Source of the DNA: Thermaceae bacterium
GTDB taxonomy: Bacteria > Deinococcota > Deinococci > Deinococcales > Marinithermaceae
Direction of reading: 5' to 3'
Assembly (NCBI GenBank): GCA_026985615.1
Contig: JALSQD010000026.1
Coordinates: 1-49,885 of the forward strand
DNA: 49,885 nucleotides
Shown here: one piece after another, positions 25,414-31,269 of the stretch
How the letters are laid out: the number at the start of each line of letters is the position of its first letter
Numbering within the stretch: position 1 is the stretch's first letter
Made by a program: the position numbers and the translations under genes
The notes under the pieces: generated by a model
Told to the model about the DNA's origin: nothing
What the model saw: the letters and a program-made list of their open reading frames with translations, nothing else
The model's database searches: none

Positions 25414-26583
25414 GTGATCTCCAAGGAGACGGTTCGCAAGTTGAGAGAGGAGGTGGCCTTCCACCCCGGGCCGATGCTCTCACTCTACGTCGCCACCAAC
25501 CCCGCCGACCCCAACGTGGTGGACTACGCGGCTGGCGGGAAACACAAGCCCTACGTGATCCGCGCCAAGGACACCCTGAAGGCGCTGGGTGTGCCCGAGG
25601 GGCTGCGCCGCCGCGTCCTCGACCGGCTCGAGCACGACGTGGCGCGCGGTCGCACCCGGGCGCTTTTCGCCACCGAGGACACGATCGAGAGCTACGACCT
25701 CAACGTGGACCTGCCGGTGGTGGACCTCGCCCACGGCGAGGTGGAGGCGCGCTGGGGCGAGCCCTACGTGCTGCCGCTGGTGCTTGCCCTCGACGAGTAC
25801 GAGCGTTACGCGGTCGTGCTGCTCGACGAGGAGCGTTGGCGCCTCTTCGAGGTCTACCTGGGCGAGGTGCGCGAGGTCGCCGACGCTTTTCGCGCGGTAG
25901 ACCCGGGCCACTGGCGGCAGCTGGCCGAGGCCAAGCCGGGCACCCCCGTGGGGGTGGCCGCCCGGGGCGGCAGCGGCCGCGACAAGTTTGACCGCCGCAT
26001 GCTGGCCTGGACCCACCGCTTCTACCGCCAGCTGGCGGCCGAGACGGGCCGCTGGCTCGAGCAGCTGGGCTCGGAGCGGCTGATCCTCATGGGCGTACCC
26101 GAGGAGACGCGCTACTTCGAGGAGCTCCTGCCCAAGGCGGTGCGCGAGCGGGTGGTGGCCCACCTGCCGCTGCCCGCGGGCGGCGGGCGCGTGGGCGAGG
26201 CCGAGGTGCTGCGCCGCGCCGAGGAGGTGATCGAGGAGGTGGAGCGGCGCAAGGAGGCGGAGCTCCTGGACCGCGTGCGCGAGGAGGGTGCCTGGGGGCT
26301 CGAAACTGTGCTCGAGGCCCTGCAGCAGGGCCGGCTCTACGTGCTGGTGATGCCCTGGCGGCCCGAGGGCGAGGTTTGGGTTTGCCCCGAGACGGGCTAC
26401 GTCGCCCTCGACGCCGACCGGGTGCGCCAGGTCTGCAGCGGCGAGCCCGAGCGGGCCGATCTGGCCAGCAGCCTGGTGGAGCTTGCCGGCCTATACGGGG
26501 CGCGGGTGGAGTTCGTTCGTGGAGACAACGCGGACCTGCTGAACCGGGAGTTTGGCGGTCTCGCGGGGCTCAAACGCTGGTAA
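25414..26583 (+). CDS. Bacterial aeRF1-type release-factor-like protein (VLRF1/baeRF family)
   Basis: A 389-residue cytosolic protein. N-terminal SLYVATNPADPNVVDYA and GRTRALFATEDTIESYDLN form the first domain, LDEYERYAVVLLDEERWRLFEVYLGEV the RNase H-like middle domain, and DRVREEGAWGLETVLEALQQGRLYVLVM with ARVEFVRGDNADLLNREFGGLAGLKRW the L7Ae-like C-terminal domain of eRF1 homologues. Bacterial members are thought to act on stalled ribosomes or in stress, but this is not established for this type. GTG at 25414 is chosen because GGAAGGAGG precedes it; ATG at 25384 would add ten residues and overlap the gene before. Confidence 0.75.
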   Translation: MISKETVRKLREEVAFHPGPMLSLYVATNPADPNVVDYAAGGKHKPYVIRAKDTLKALGVPEGLRRRVLDRLEHDVARGRTRALFATEDTIESYDLNVDLPVVDLAHGEVEARWGEPYVLPLVLALDEYERYAVVLLDEERWRLFEVYLGEVREVADAFRAVDPGHWRQLAEAKPGTPVGVAARGGSGRDKFDRRMLAWTHRFYRQLAAETGRWLEQLGSERLILMGVPEETRYFEELLPKAVRERVVAHLPLPAGGGRVGEAEVLRRAEEVIEEVERRKEAELLDRVREEGAWGLETVLEALQQGRLYVLVMPWRPEGEVWVCPETGYVALDADRVRQVCSGEPERADLASSLVELAGLYGARVEFVRGDNADLLNREFGGLAGLKRW

Positions 26584-26605
26584 GGAAGGTTTTGGAGGTG
26601 TGAAG

Positions 26606-27034
26606 ATGATGCGTTGGGATCCTTTCAAGGAAATCGAGGAACTGCAGGAGCGCTTGGGTCGTGGCATGGGCTTTGGCTTCGGCCGGGGGGCGCGTGGCGA
26701 GCAGACGCTGGCCCCGCTGGTGGACGTCTGGGAAGACGAGGAAGGGCTGCACTTCGCCGTCTACCTGCCGGGCATCGAGCCCGACCAGGTCGAGGTGACG
26801 GCCGAGGAGGAGACCCTCACGGTCAAGGCCGAGCGCCCCTTCGAGAAGCAGGAGGGCGTGGCCTACCACCGCGTCGAGGGACCTTACGGTACCTTCGTGC
26901 GCAGCTTCTCGATCCCCTCGGTCTACGATCTGGGCAAGGTCCAGGCCAAGTTCAAGAACGGCGTGCTCTACCTGACCGTGCCGCGGGCCGAGGAAACCAA
27001 GCCGCGCAAGATCCAGGTCGAGGTGGAGTCGTAG
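26606..27034 (+). CDS. Hsp20/alpha-crystallin family small heat-shock protein
   Basis: A 142-residue small heat-shock protein, an ATP-independent holdase. N-terminal MMRWDPFKEIEELQERL, then the alpha-crystallin domain from about 38 (PLVDVWEDEEGLHFAVYLPGIEPDQVEV) to KFKNGVLYLTVPRAEETKPRKIQVEV, including the GVLYLTVP hallmark and a C-terminal basic stretch. GGAGGTG precedes the ATG at 26606. Placed 22 bases after the aeRF1-like gene and followed by a terminator. Confidence 0.93.
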   Translation: MMRWDPFKEIEELQERLGRGMGFGFGRGARGEQTLAPLVDVWEDEEGLHFAVYLPGIEPDQVEVTAEEETLTVKAERPFEKQEGVAYHRVEGPYGTFVRSFSIPSVYDLGKVQAKFKNGVLYLTVPRAEETKPRKIQVEVES

Positions 27035-27051
27035 ACGACCCGGACGTTCGA

Positions 27052-27077
27052 GGGGCCGGGGTCCCGGCCCCTTTTTT
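27052..27077 (+). terminator. Rho-independent terminator after hsp20
   Basis: GGGGCCGGG (27052-27060) pairs with CCCGGCCCC (27063-27071), followed by six Ts. It lies between hsp20 and the histone-fold gene, so the last gene may be reached only by readthrough or its own promoter. Confidence 0.8.
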
Positions 27078-27092
27078 GAGGAGGTGGTGGCC

Positions 27093-27539
27093 ATGATCAT
27101 GGGTGCGGTGCAGTTTGAGCGGCTCTTTCGTGAAGCGGCCTCGCTTGATATCGACAAGAACGACCTCAAGCGGCTCTCCGACTTTCTGGGCAAGAAGATC
27201 TACGACCTGCTGGTGGTCGCGGAGCGCAACGCCAAGTACAACAACCGCGACATCATCTACGAACCCGACGTACCGGTGACCAAGGGGCTGCAGGAGACAA
27301 TCCGCGCCTTCGAGGCGATGGACGTGGCCGTGGCGCTCGAGCCCGTGCTCGACCACCTGGCCGGCCTGCCCCCGCTCGACCTCGAGGTAAGTGAGGACGT
27401 GCGGGCGCTTCTGCCCAAGCTGGCCGGCGGTTTGGTGGTGGCGGCGGCGCGGGTGCTGCGGGAGCTGGAGCCGGGCCTGAAGAACCCCCAGACCGAGCAC
27501 TGGGAGCGGCTCGAGCGCGTTTTCGACCAGCTCATCTGA
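27093..27539 (+). CDS. DUF1931 histone-fold protein
   Basis: A 148-residue protein of the DUF1931 family, known structurally from Thermus and Aquifex as two histone folds fused in one chain. VQFERLFREAASLDIDKNDLKRLSDFLGKKIYDLL and NNRDIIYEPDVPVTKGLQETI cover the first fold; LEVSEDVRALLPKLAGGLVVAAARVL the second. Whether it binds DNA in vivo is not known. ATG at 27093 follows GAGGAGGTGG; GTG codons at 27084 and 27087 overlap that site and ATG at 27099 is an alternative. Confidence 0.88.
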   Translation: MIMGAVQFERLFREAASLDIDKNDLKRLSDFLGKKIYDLLVVAERNAKYNNRDIIYEPDVPVTKGLQETIRAFEAMDVAVALEPVLDHLAGLPPLDLEVSEDVRALLPKLAGGLVVAAARVLRELEPGLKNPQTEHWERLERVFDQLI

Positions 27540-27550
27540 TTTTCGCTCGC

Positions 27551-27582
27551 AAAAAACCGCCGGGTCCTTTGGGGACCCGGCG
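27551..27582. terminator. Bidirectional terminator between the histone-fold gene and the CsoR-type gene
   Basis: GCCGGGTCC (27559-27567) pairs with GGACCCGGC (27573-27581), loop TTTGG. A run of six As at 27551-27556 gives six Us after the hairpin for minus-strand transcripts, so it ends the CsoR-type gene well. Confidence 0.75.
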
Positions 27583-27599
27583 CTCGCGTTTGCTTGGGA

Positions 27600-27878
27600 T
27601 CAGACAAACTTGCGCAGGACGTTGGCGATCTCCTCGGGGCTTGCAGGGTCGCCCTCGGCTACGTCGGTGGCGCAGAGGGTAAGGAACTCCTTGAGGATCA
27701 CGTTCGCGGCCGACTCCATGGCCTTCTTGGTGGCCGTCATCTGGGTAAGCACCTCGTCGCAGGGGCGTCCTTCGCTCACCATCTTCTGGAGGCCACGCAC
27801 CTGCCCCTCGATACGGCGTAGCCGCTTGATGATGTTGTCTACGGTCTCGTCACCCAGGTCGGTGGTGCGCATCGACAT
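27600..27878 (-). CDS. CsoR/RcnR/CstR-family transcriptional repressor lacking the copper His
   Basis: A 92-residue all-helical repressor. IIKRLRRIEGQVRGLQKMV is the family N-terminal helix. The sensing cysteines are Cys40 (GRPCDEVL) and Cys69 (EFLTLC); the His that copper-sensing CsoR carries 25 residues after the first Cys is Phe65 here. A Cys-x-Cys pair without His is the pattern of the persulfide sensor CstR. C-tract sequences typical of operators of this family (ATACCCC and ACCCCCTAT) lie immediately upstream of the start. Its target genes may be elsewhere; moaC is the nearest upstream gene. Confidence 0.82.
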   Translation of the reverse strand: MSMRTTDLGDETVDNIIKRLRRIEGQVRGLQKMVSEGRPCDEVLTQMTATKKAMESAANVILKEFLTLCATDVAEGDPASPEEIANVLRKFV

Positions 27879-27879
27879 A

Positions 27880-27900
27880 TACCCCTACCCCCTATTGCAC
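27880..27900. promoter_or_regulatory. C-tract operator candidate upstream of the CsoR/CstR-type gene
   Basis: Two AT-flanked C-runs, ATACCCC and ACCCCCTAT, within 17 bases directly before the start codon. CsoR/CstR operators consist of such G/C runs bounded by AT; the location suggests autoregulation. Confidence 0.4.
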
Positions 27901-27940
27901 GTAGCATACCCTTTTTGCCACGGGTACGCCACCCCCAGGG

Positions 27941-28417
27941 CTAGGCGCCGCGTTCCCAGGTGCCCGACTTGCCGCCAGACTTGTAGAGCAGGCGCACGTG
28001 TTCGATCTCGAGCCCCTTGCTGGCGGCCTTGAGCATGTCGTAGACGGTGAGCGCGGCCACGCTCGCGGCGGTGAGCGCTTCCATCTCCACCCCGGTCTCG
28101 GCCTTGGTCTTGACCTCGCAGACGATGCGCACACGCGCGGCCGCCTCGTCGAAGCTCACCTTGACCGCCACCTTGGAAAGGGGCAGCGGGTGGCAGAGGG
28201 GGATGAGGTCGCTCGTCTTCTTGGCGGCCATGATGCCCGCCAGCTGGGCCACCATCAACGGGTCGCCCTTGCCGACGCCGCCCTCCTTGAGCGCCTCCGC
28301 CGCCTCGGGGGTTAGCTTCACCGCCGCCTCGGCGCGCGCGGCGCGCACGGTGGCCTGTTTGTCCGACACGTCGACCATCCGCGGTTTTCCATCCTCGAAA
28401 TGGGTCAGTTTGCCCAT
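27941..28417 (-). CDS. moaC: Cyclic pyranopterin monophosphate synthase MoaC
   Basis: A 158-residue enzyme that turns 3',8-cyclo-dGTP (the MoaA product) into cyclic pyranopterin monophosphate. MVDVSDKQATVRAARAEA at the start, KKTSDLIPLCHPLPLSKV with the conserved Cys-His, GVEMEALTAASVAALTVYDMLKA and the late Lys in LLYKSGGKSG are all present; length is normal. AGGAGG precedes ATG 28417. It follows the ABC-2 permease by nine bases, so it is likely co-transcribed with an unrelated exporter. Confidence 0.95.
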   Translation of the reverse strand: MGKLTHFEDGKPRMVDVSDKQATVRAARAEAAVKLTPEAAEALKEGGVGKGDPLMVAQLAGIMAAKKTSDLIPLCHPLPLSKVAVKVSFDEAAARVRIVCEVKTKAETGVEMEALTAASVAALTVYDMLKAASKGLEIEHVRLLYKSGGKSGTWERGA

Positions 28418-28426
28418 GGCTTCCTC

Positions 28427-29197
28427 CTAGACGTCCTTGCGTTCGAAGAGCAGCACCGCCAGCAGGCCGAAGCCCAGGGTGTAAATGAAGAGCAGGCTCA
28501 GCCCCATCACCCAGTCACCAGGGCGCAGGTAGAGGTCGAGGTAGGTGGTGAGCAGTAGCGGCTTGAGCGAGGGAAAGGCGATGAGCAGGCGCATGAGCAG
28601 CACGGTGGCGATCGCGCCCAGCGCGGCGGCGGTGGTCGAGTTGAACCACACGGCGAACATCAAGCTCAAAGCGGCGATGGGCAGAAGCGTGAGGGCGGCG
28701 AAGAAGTAGGCGCGCAGGATCTCGGCGAAAGCGGCTTCGACGCTCAGATAACCCACGCCGGCGAATCCGCCCTCGCCCAGGCCGGTGCCGCCGAAGAAGC
28801 CGCCCAGGCCGTGGGGCAGCCCCGCGAGCAGTGCGGCCAGCAAGCTCACGCCCAGCACCAGGAAGGGGTAGGCGAGCGCGGCGATCAGCTTGGCGGCGAT
28901 GAAGCGCGTGCGCGAGAGCGGGCGCAGCAACAGCGGCTTGAGCGTGCCCATGCTCACCTCGGCCCCCAGTACCTCGGCTGCGGCCATGGCCACCAGGAAG
29001 GGGTAGAGGAACTCCATCCCTGCCAGCAATGCCAGCGAGGGCACCTGCCAGCCCGAGACGAGCACCAGCCCGTAAGCCTGCTTGAGCCCCGGGGCGAGCG
29101 TCCAGATGATGGGGAGCACGAAGGCGGCGACCAGGCCCACCCGCACCGAGCGCAGGTGGAGCATCTTGACGATCTCCCAGGCGATGAACCTAAACAT
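28427..29197 (-). CDS. ABC-2 type transporter permease
   Basis: A 256-residue inner-membrane protein with six membrane segments, of the ABC-2 exporter permease class: it begins MFRFIAWEIVKMLHLRSVRVG, has LGAEVSMGTLKPLLLRPLSRTRFIAAKLIAAL (the cytoplasmic coupling region) after the second segment, and ends LLFERKDV. Start overlaps the end of the ATPase gene by eight bases. Substrate is unknown. Confidence 0.85.
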   Translation of the reverse strand: MFRFIAWEIVKMLHLRSVRVGLVAAFVLPIIWTLAPGLKQAYGLVLVSGWQVPSLALLAGMEFLYPFLVAMAAAEVLGAEVSMGTLKPLLLRPLSRTRFIAAKLIAALAYPFLVLGVSLLAALLAGLPHGLGGFFGGTGLGEGGFAGVGYLSVEAAFAEILRAYFFAALTLLPIAALSLMFAVWFNSTTAAALGAIATVLLMRLLIAFPSLKPLLLTTYLDLYLRPGDWVMGLSLLFIYTLGFGLLAVLLFERKDV

Positions 29198-30098
29198 GCT
29201 TGATCCGCTCCCGGTAGTACTCGTAGAGGTCGAAGTAGTCGGCCGTGACCTCGTAGACGCGGTGACCGTCGTCTACCAGCGCCTTGACCACCTCGTCCAC
29301 GGGACCCTGGACCACCAGGGTCTCGCCCTTGCGCTTGGCGGCCTCCACGAAGGGCAGGGTCTGGAGCACCGCCAGCGCCCGCTCGGGCTCGCTCACGCGC
29401 AGGCGGTGGCGCTCGGCCGCACCCTCCATGACCACCTCGTCGATGAGGCGGCCGCCGCCGAGGATGCCTACCCGGTCGGTGTAGGCCGAGACCTCGCGCA
29501 GGTGGTGGGTGGAGAGCAGCACCGAGACGCCGCTGGCGGCCTGCTCCTTGAGGATTTCGTGCACCTTCTGGATGCCGTCGGGGTCGAGGCCGCTCGTGGG
29601 TTCGTCGAGGACGAGGACCTTGGGTTTCGCGAGGATGGCCGCGGCGAGCCCCAGGCGCTGGCGCTGACCCAGCGAATAGCTGGCCACTGGCTGGTCGGCC
29701 ACGGCCACGAGCTCGAGTTGGAAGAGCACGTCGCGGATGCGCTCGGCCGCGCCCGCCAGGCCCGAGAGCCAGGCCAGGCGCTCGAGGTTGGCCCGCCCCG
29801 TCAGGTAGGGGTAGAAGGCCGCGGGGGCCTCGACCACCGCGCCCAGGTGGCGGCGCACGCCATAGCCGCCCTCGTGGACGTTTTCGCCCAGCATCAGCAC
29901 CCGCCCGCCGGTGGGGAAGGCGAGGCCGGTGACCAGGCGGATGAGGGTGGTCTTGCCCGAGCCGTTGGGGCCCGCGAGGGCGTAGACCTCGCCGGGGGCG
30001 AGGCTGAAGCTCACGCGCTCGAGCACCGGCTTGCGCCCGTAGCGCTTGGAAAGGTCTTCGACCACGAGGTGCGCTTCCGGTTGGGTGGCCCCTGGCAT
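29190..30098 (-). CDS. ABC transporter ATP-binding protein (ABC-2 exporter)
   Basis: A 302-residue ATPase. Walker A GPNGSGKTT, signature YSLGQRQRLGLAAAIL, Walker B VLVLDEPTSGLDPDG and switch His in STHHLREVSAY. About 80 C-terminal residues after the nucleotide-binding fold follow the DrrA/CcmA-type pattern. TATACT lies six bases before the ATG at 30098, so the exporter-moaC operon seems to start leaderless here. Confidence 0.92.
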   Translation of the reverse strand: MPGATQPEAHLVVEDLSKRYGRKPVLERVSFSLAPGEVYALAGPNGSGKTTLIRLVTGLAFPTGGRVLMLGENVHEGGYGVRRHLGAVVEAPAAFYPYLTGRANLERLAWLSGLAGAAERIRDVLFQLELVAVADQPVASYSLGQRQRLGLAAAILAKPKVLVLDEPTSGLDPDGIQKVHEILKEQAASGVSVLLSTHHLREVSAYTDRVGILGGGRLIDEVVMEGAAERHRLRVSEPERALAVLQTLPFVEAAKRKGETLVVQGPVDEVVKALVDDGHRVYEVTADYFDLYEYYRERIKHV

Positions 30099-30104
30099 GG
30101 CCCC

Positions 30105-30110
30105 AGTATA
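30105..30110 (-). promoter_or_regulatory. -10 box of a leaderless promoter (ABC-2 exporter operon)
   Basis: AGTATA on the plus strand (TATACT on the minus strand), six bases before the ATG at 30098. Confidence 0.55.
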
Positions 30111-30160
30111 CGGCCGGGGGCGTGGCCCTTTTCATTTGGGTCTGGGGTAACGTAAGCGGG

Positions 30161-30613
30161 ATGAGACGCCTGGGTTTGCTCGGTCTGTTCACGCTAGCGC
30201 TGCTCGTGGCCGGCTGCGCCCCGCTGTTCGAGCCCGGCGGCGGCGCGGAGCGCGAGCTTCCGCCCGCGACCGCGGCGCCGGGGGTGCTGGTCTTCAGCGA
30301 CGCCTCGGGCGCCCTCCTGCTCAACGCCTACCTGCCGCTGGTCGCCCCCCCTGGCAGCGTGATCGGGGAGCAGAGCTACGAGGGCAAGACGAGCTTCAGC
30401 CGCTTCTCCAACCCGCAAGACTTCGAGGCGGTGCGCCGCTTCCTGCTCACCGCGTTGGAGGACGCGGGCTGGCGCATCCTCGAGTCGGCCACCTGGGAAA
30501 AGCCGCCCAACCTCTTCCAGACCACGGTGCGCATCGAGAAGGACGGTGAGCAGAAAGTGGTCGTGCTGCGCTACGAAAACGGGAGCTACAGCGTGGAGGT
30601 TCGGGAAGGGTGA
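30161..30613 (+). CDS. Predicted lipoprotein of unknown function
   Basis: A 150-residue protein with lipoprotein signal MRRLGLLGLFTLALLVAGC; the acylated cysteine is Cys19. The mature part contains a long Pro/Ala-rich linker and a small alpha-beta region (DFEAVRRFLLTALEDAGWRILESATW ... QTTVRIEKDGEQKVVVLRYENGSYSVEVREG) that ends in beta strands. I do not recognise a family. ATG at 30161 follows a TAACGT box by seven bases. The GTG of the next gene overlaps its stop. Confidence 0.7.
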   Translation: MRRLGLLGLFTLALLVAGCAPLFEPGGGAERELPPATAAPGVLVFSDASGALLLNAYLPLVAPPGSVIGEQSYEGKTSFSRFSNPQDFEAVRRFLLTALEDAGWRILESATWEKPPNLFQTTVRIEKDGEQKVVVLRYENGSYSVEVREG

Positions 30614-31245
30614 TCCGCAGGCTCGAGCGCTACTTTATCACCGGCATCGTCGTCCTCCTTCCGCTCGCGGTCGTGCTCTACCTGGGGGTGTGGATCTGGA
30701 ACACCTCCGACGTCTTTTTCCTCTCGCTGCTGCGCCTGCTGGGCGTCGAGACCCCCGAGTGGCTCAAGCCGCTCCTGCCCGTGCTGGGCCTGCTGTCGAC
30801 CGCGGCCCTGATCCTGATGGTGGGTATGCTCGCCGGGCACTGGGCGGGTCGGCAACTGCTCGCCGCCTTCGACCAGCTCGTCAACCTGGTGCCGCTGGTG
30901 CGCGACGTCTACAACGCGGTCAAGCAGATCTCCACCAGCTTCTTCACCCGTCCCGAGGTGCATTTTTCGCGGGCGGCGCTGGTGGAGTACCCGCGACGGG
31001 GCAGCTACGCGCTGTGCTTCGTGGTGCAGCGGGTGGAGGACCGCCTGAAGCCGCTGCCGCCGGGGCACACCGTGGTGGTCGTGCCCACGAGCCCGGTGCC
31101 GGCCTCGGGCTTCGTCATCGTCGTGCCCGAGGAAGACCTGATCCCGCTCGACATAAAGGTGGAGGATGCTCTTCGCTTCATCGTCTCCGCCGGCTTCCTG
31201 CTGCCCGGCAACGGGGGCGCAGCGCCGGGCCGCCGCGAAACTTGA
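30610..31245 (+). CDS. DUF502 family membrane protein
   Basis: A 211-residue protein of the DUF502 family (PF04367), widespread and of unknown function. Two membrane helices at about 10-32 and 55-80 are followed by LVNLVPLVRDVYNAVKQISTSF, the conserved family stretch, then a soluble beta region with VVVVPTSPVPASGFVIVVPEEDLIPLDI. The C-terminus is low-complexity Gly/Ala/Arg. GTG at 30610 overlaps the lipoprotein stop by four bases, so the two genes are coupled. Confidence 0.85.
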   Translation: MIRRLERYFITGIVVLLPLAVVLYLGVWIWNTSDVFFLSLLRLLGVETPEWLKPLLPVLGLLSTAALILMVGMLAGHWAGRQLLAAFDQLVNLVPLVRDVYNAVKQISTSFFTRPEVHFSRAALVEYPRRGSYALCFVVQRVEDRLKPLPPGHTVVVVPTSPVPASGFVIVVPEEDLIPLDIKVEDALRFIVSAGFLLPGNGGAAPGRRET

Positions 31246-31256
31246 GCGCTTGTGTT

Positions 31257-31262
31257 TATACT
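31257..31262 (+). promoter_or_regulatory. -10 box of a leaderless promoter (topA)
   Basis: TATACT, seven bases before ATG 31270. No ribosome-binding site between them. Confidence 0.55.
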
Positions 31263-31269
31263 GGGCCTC

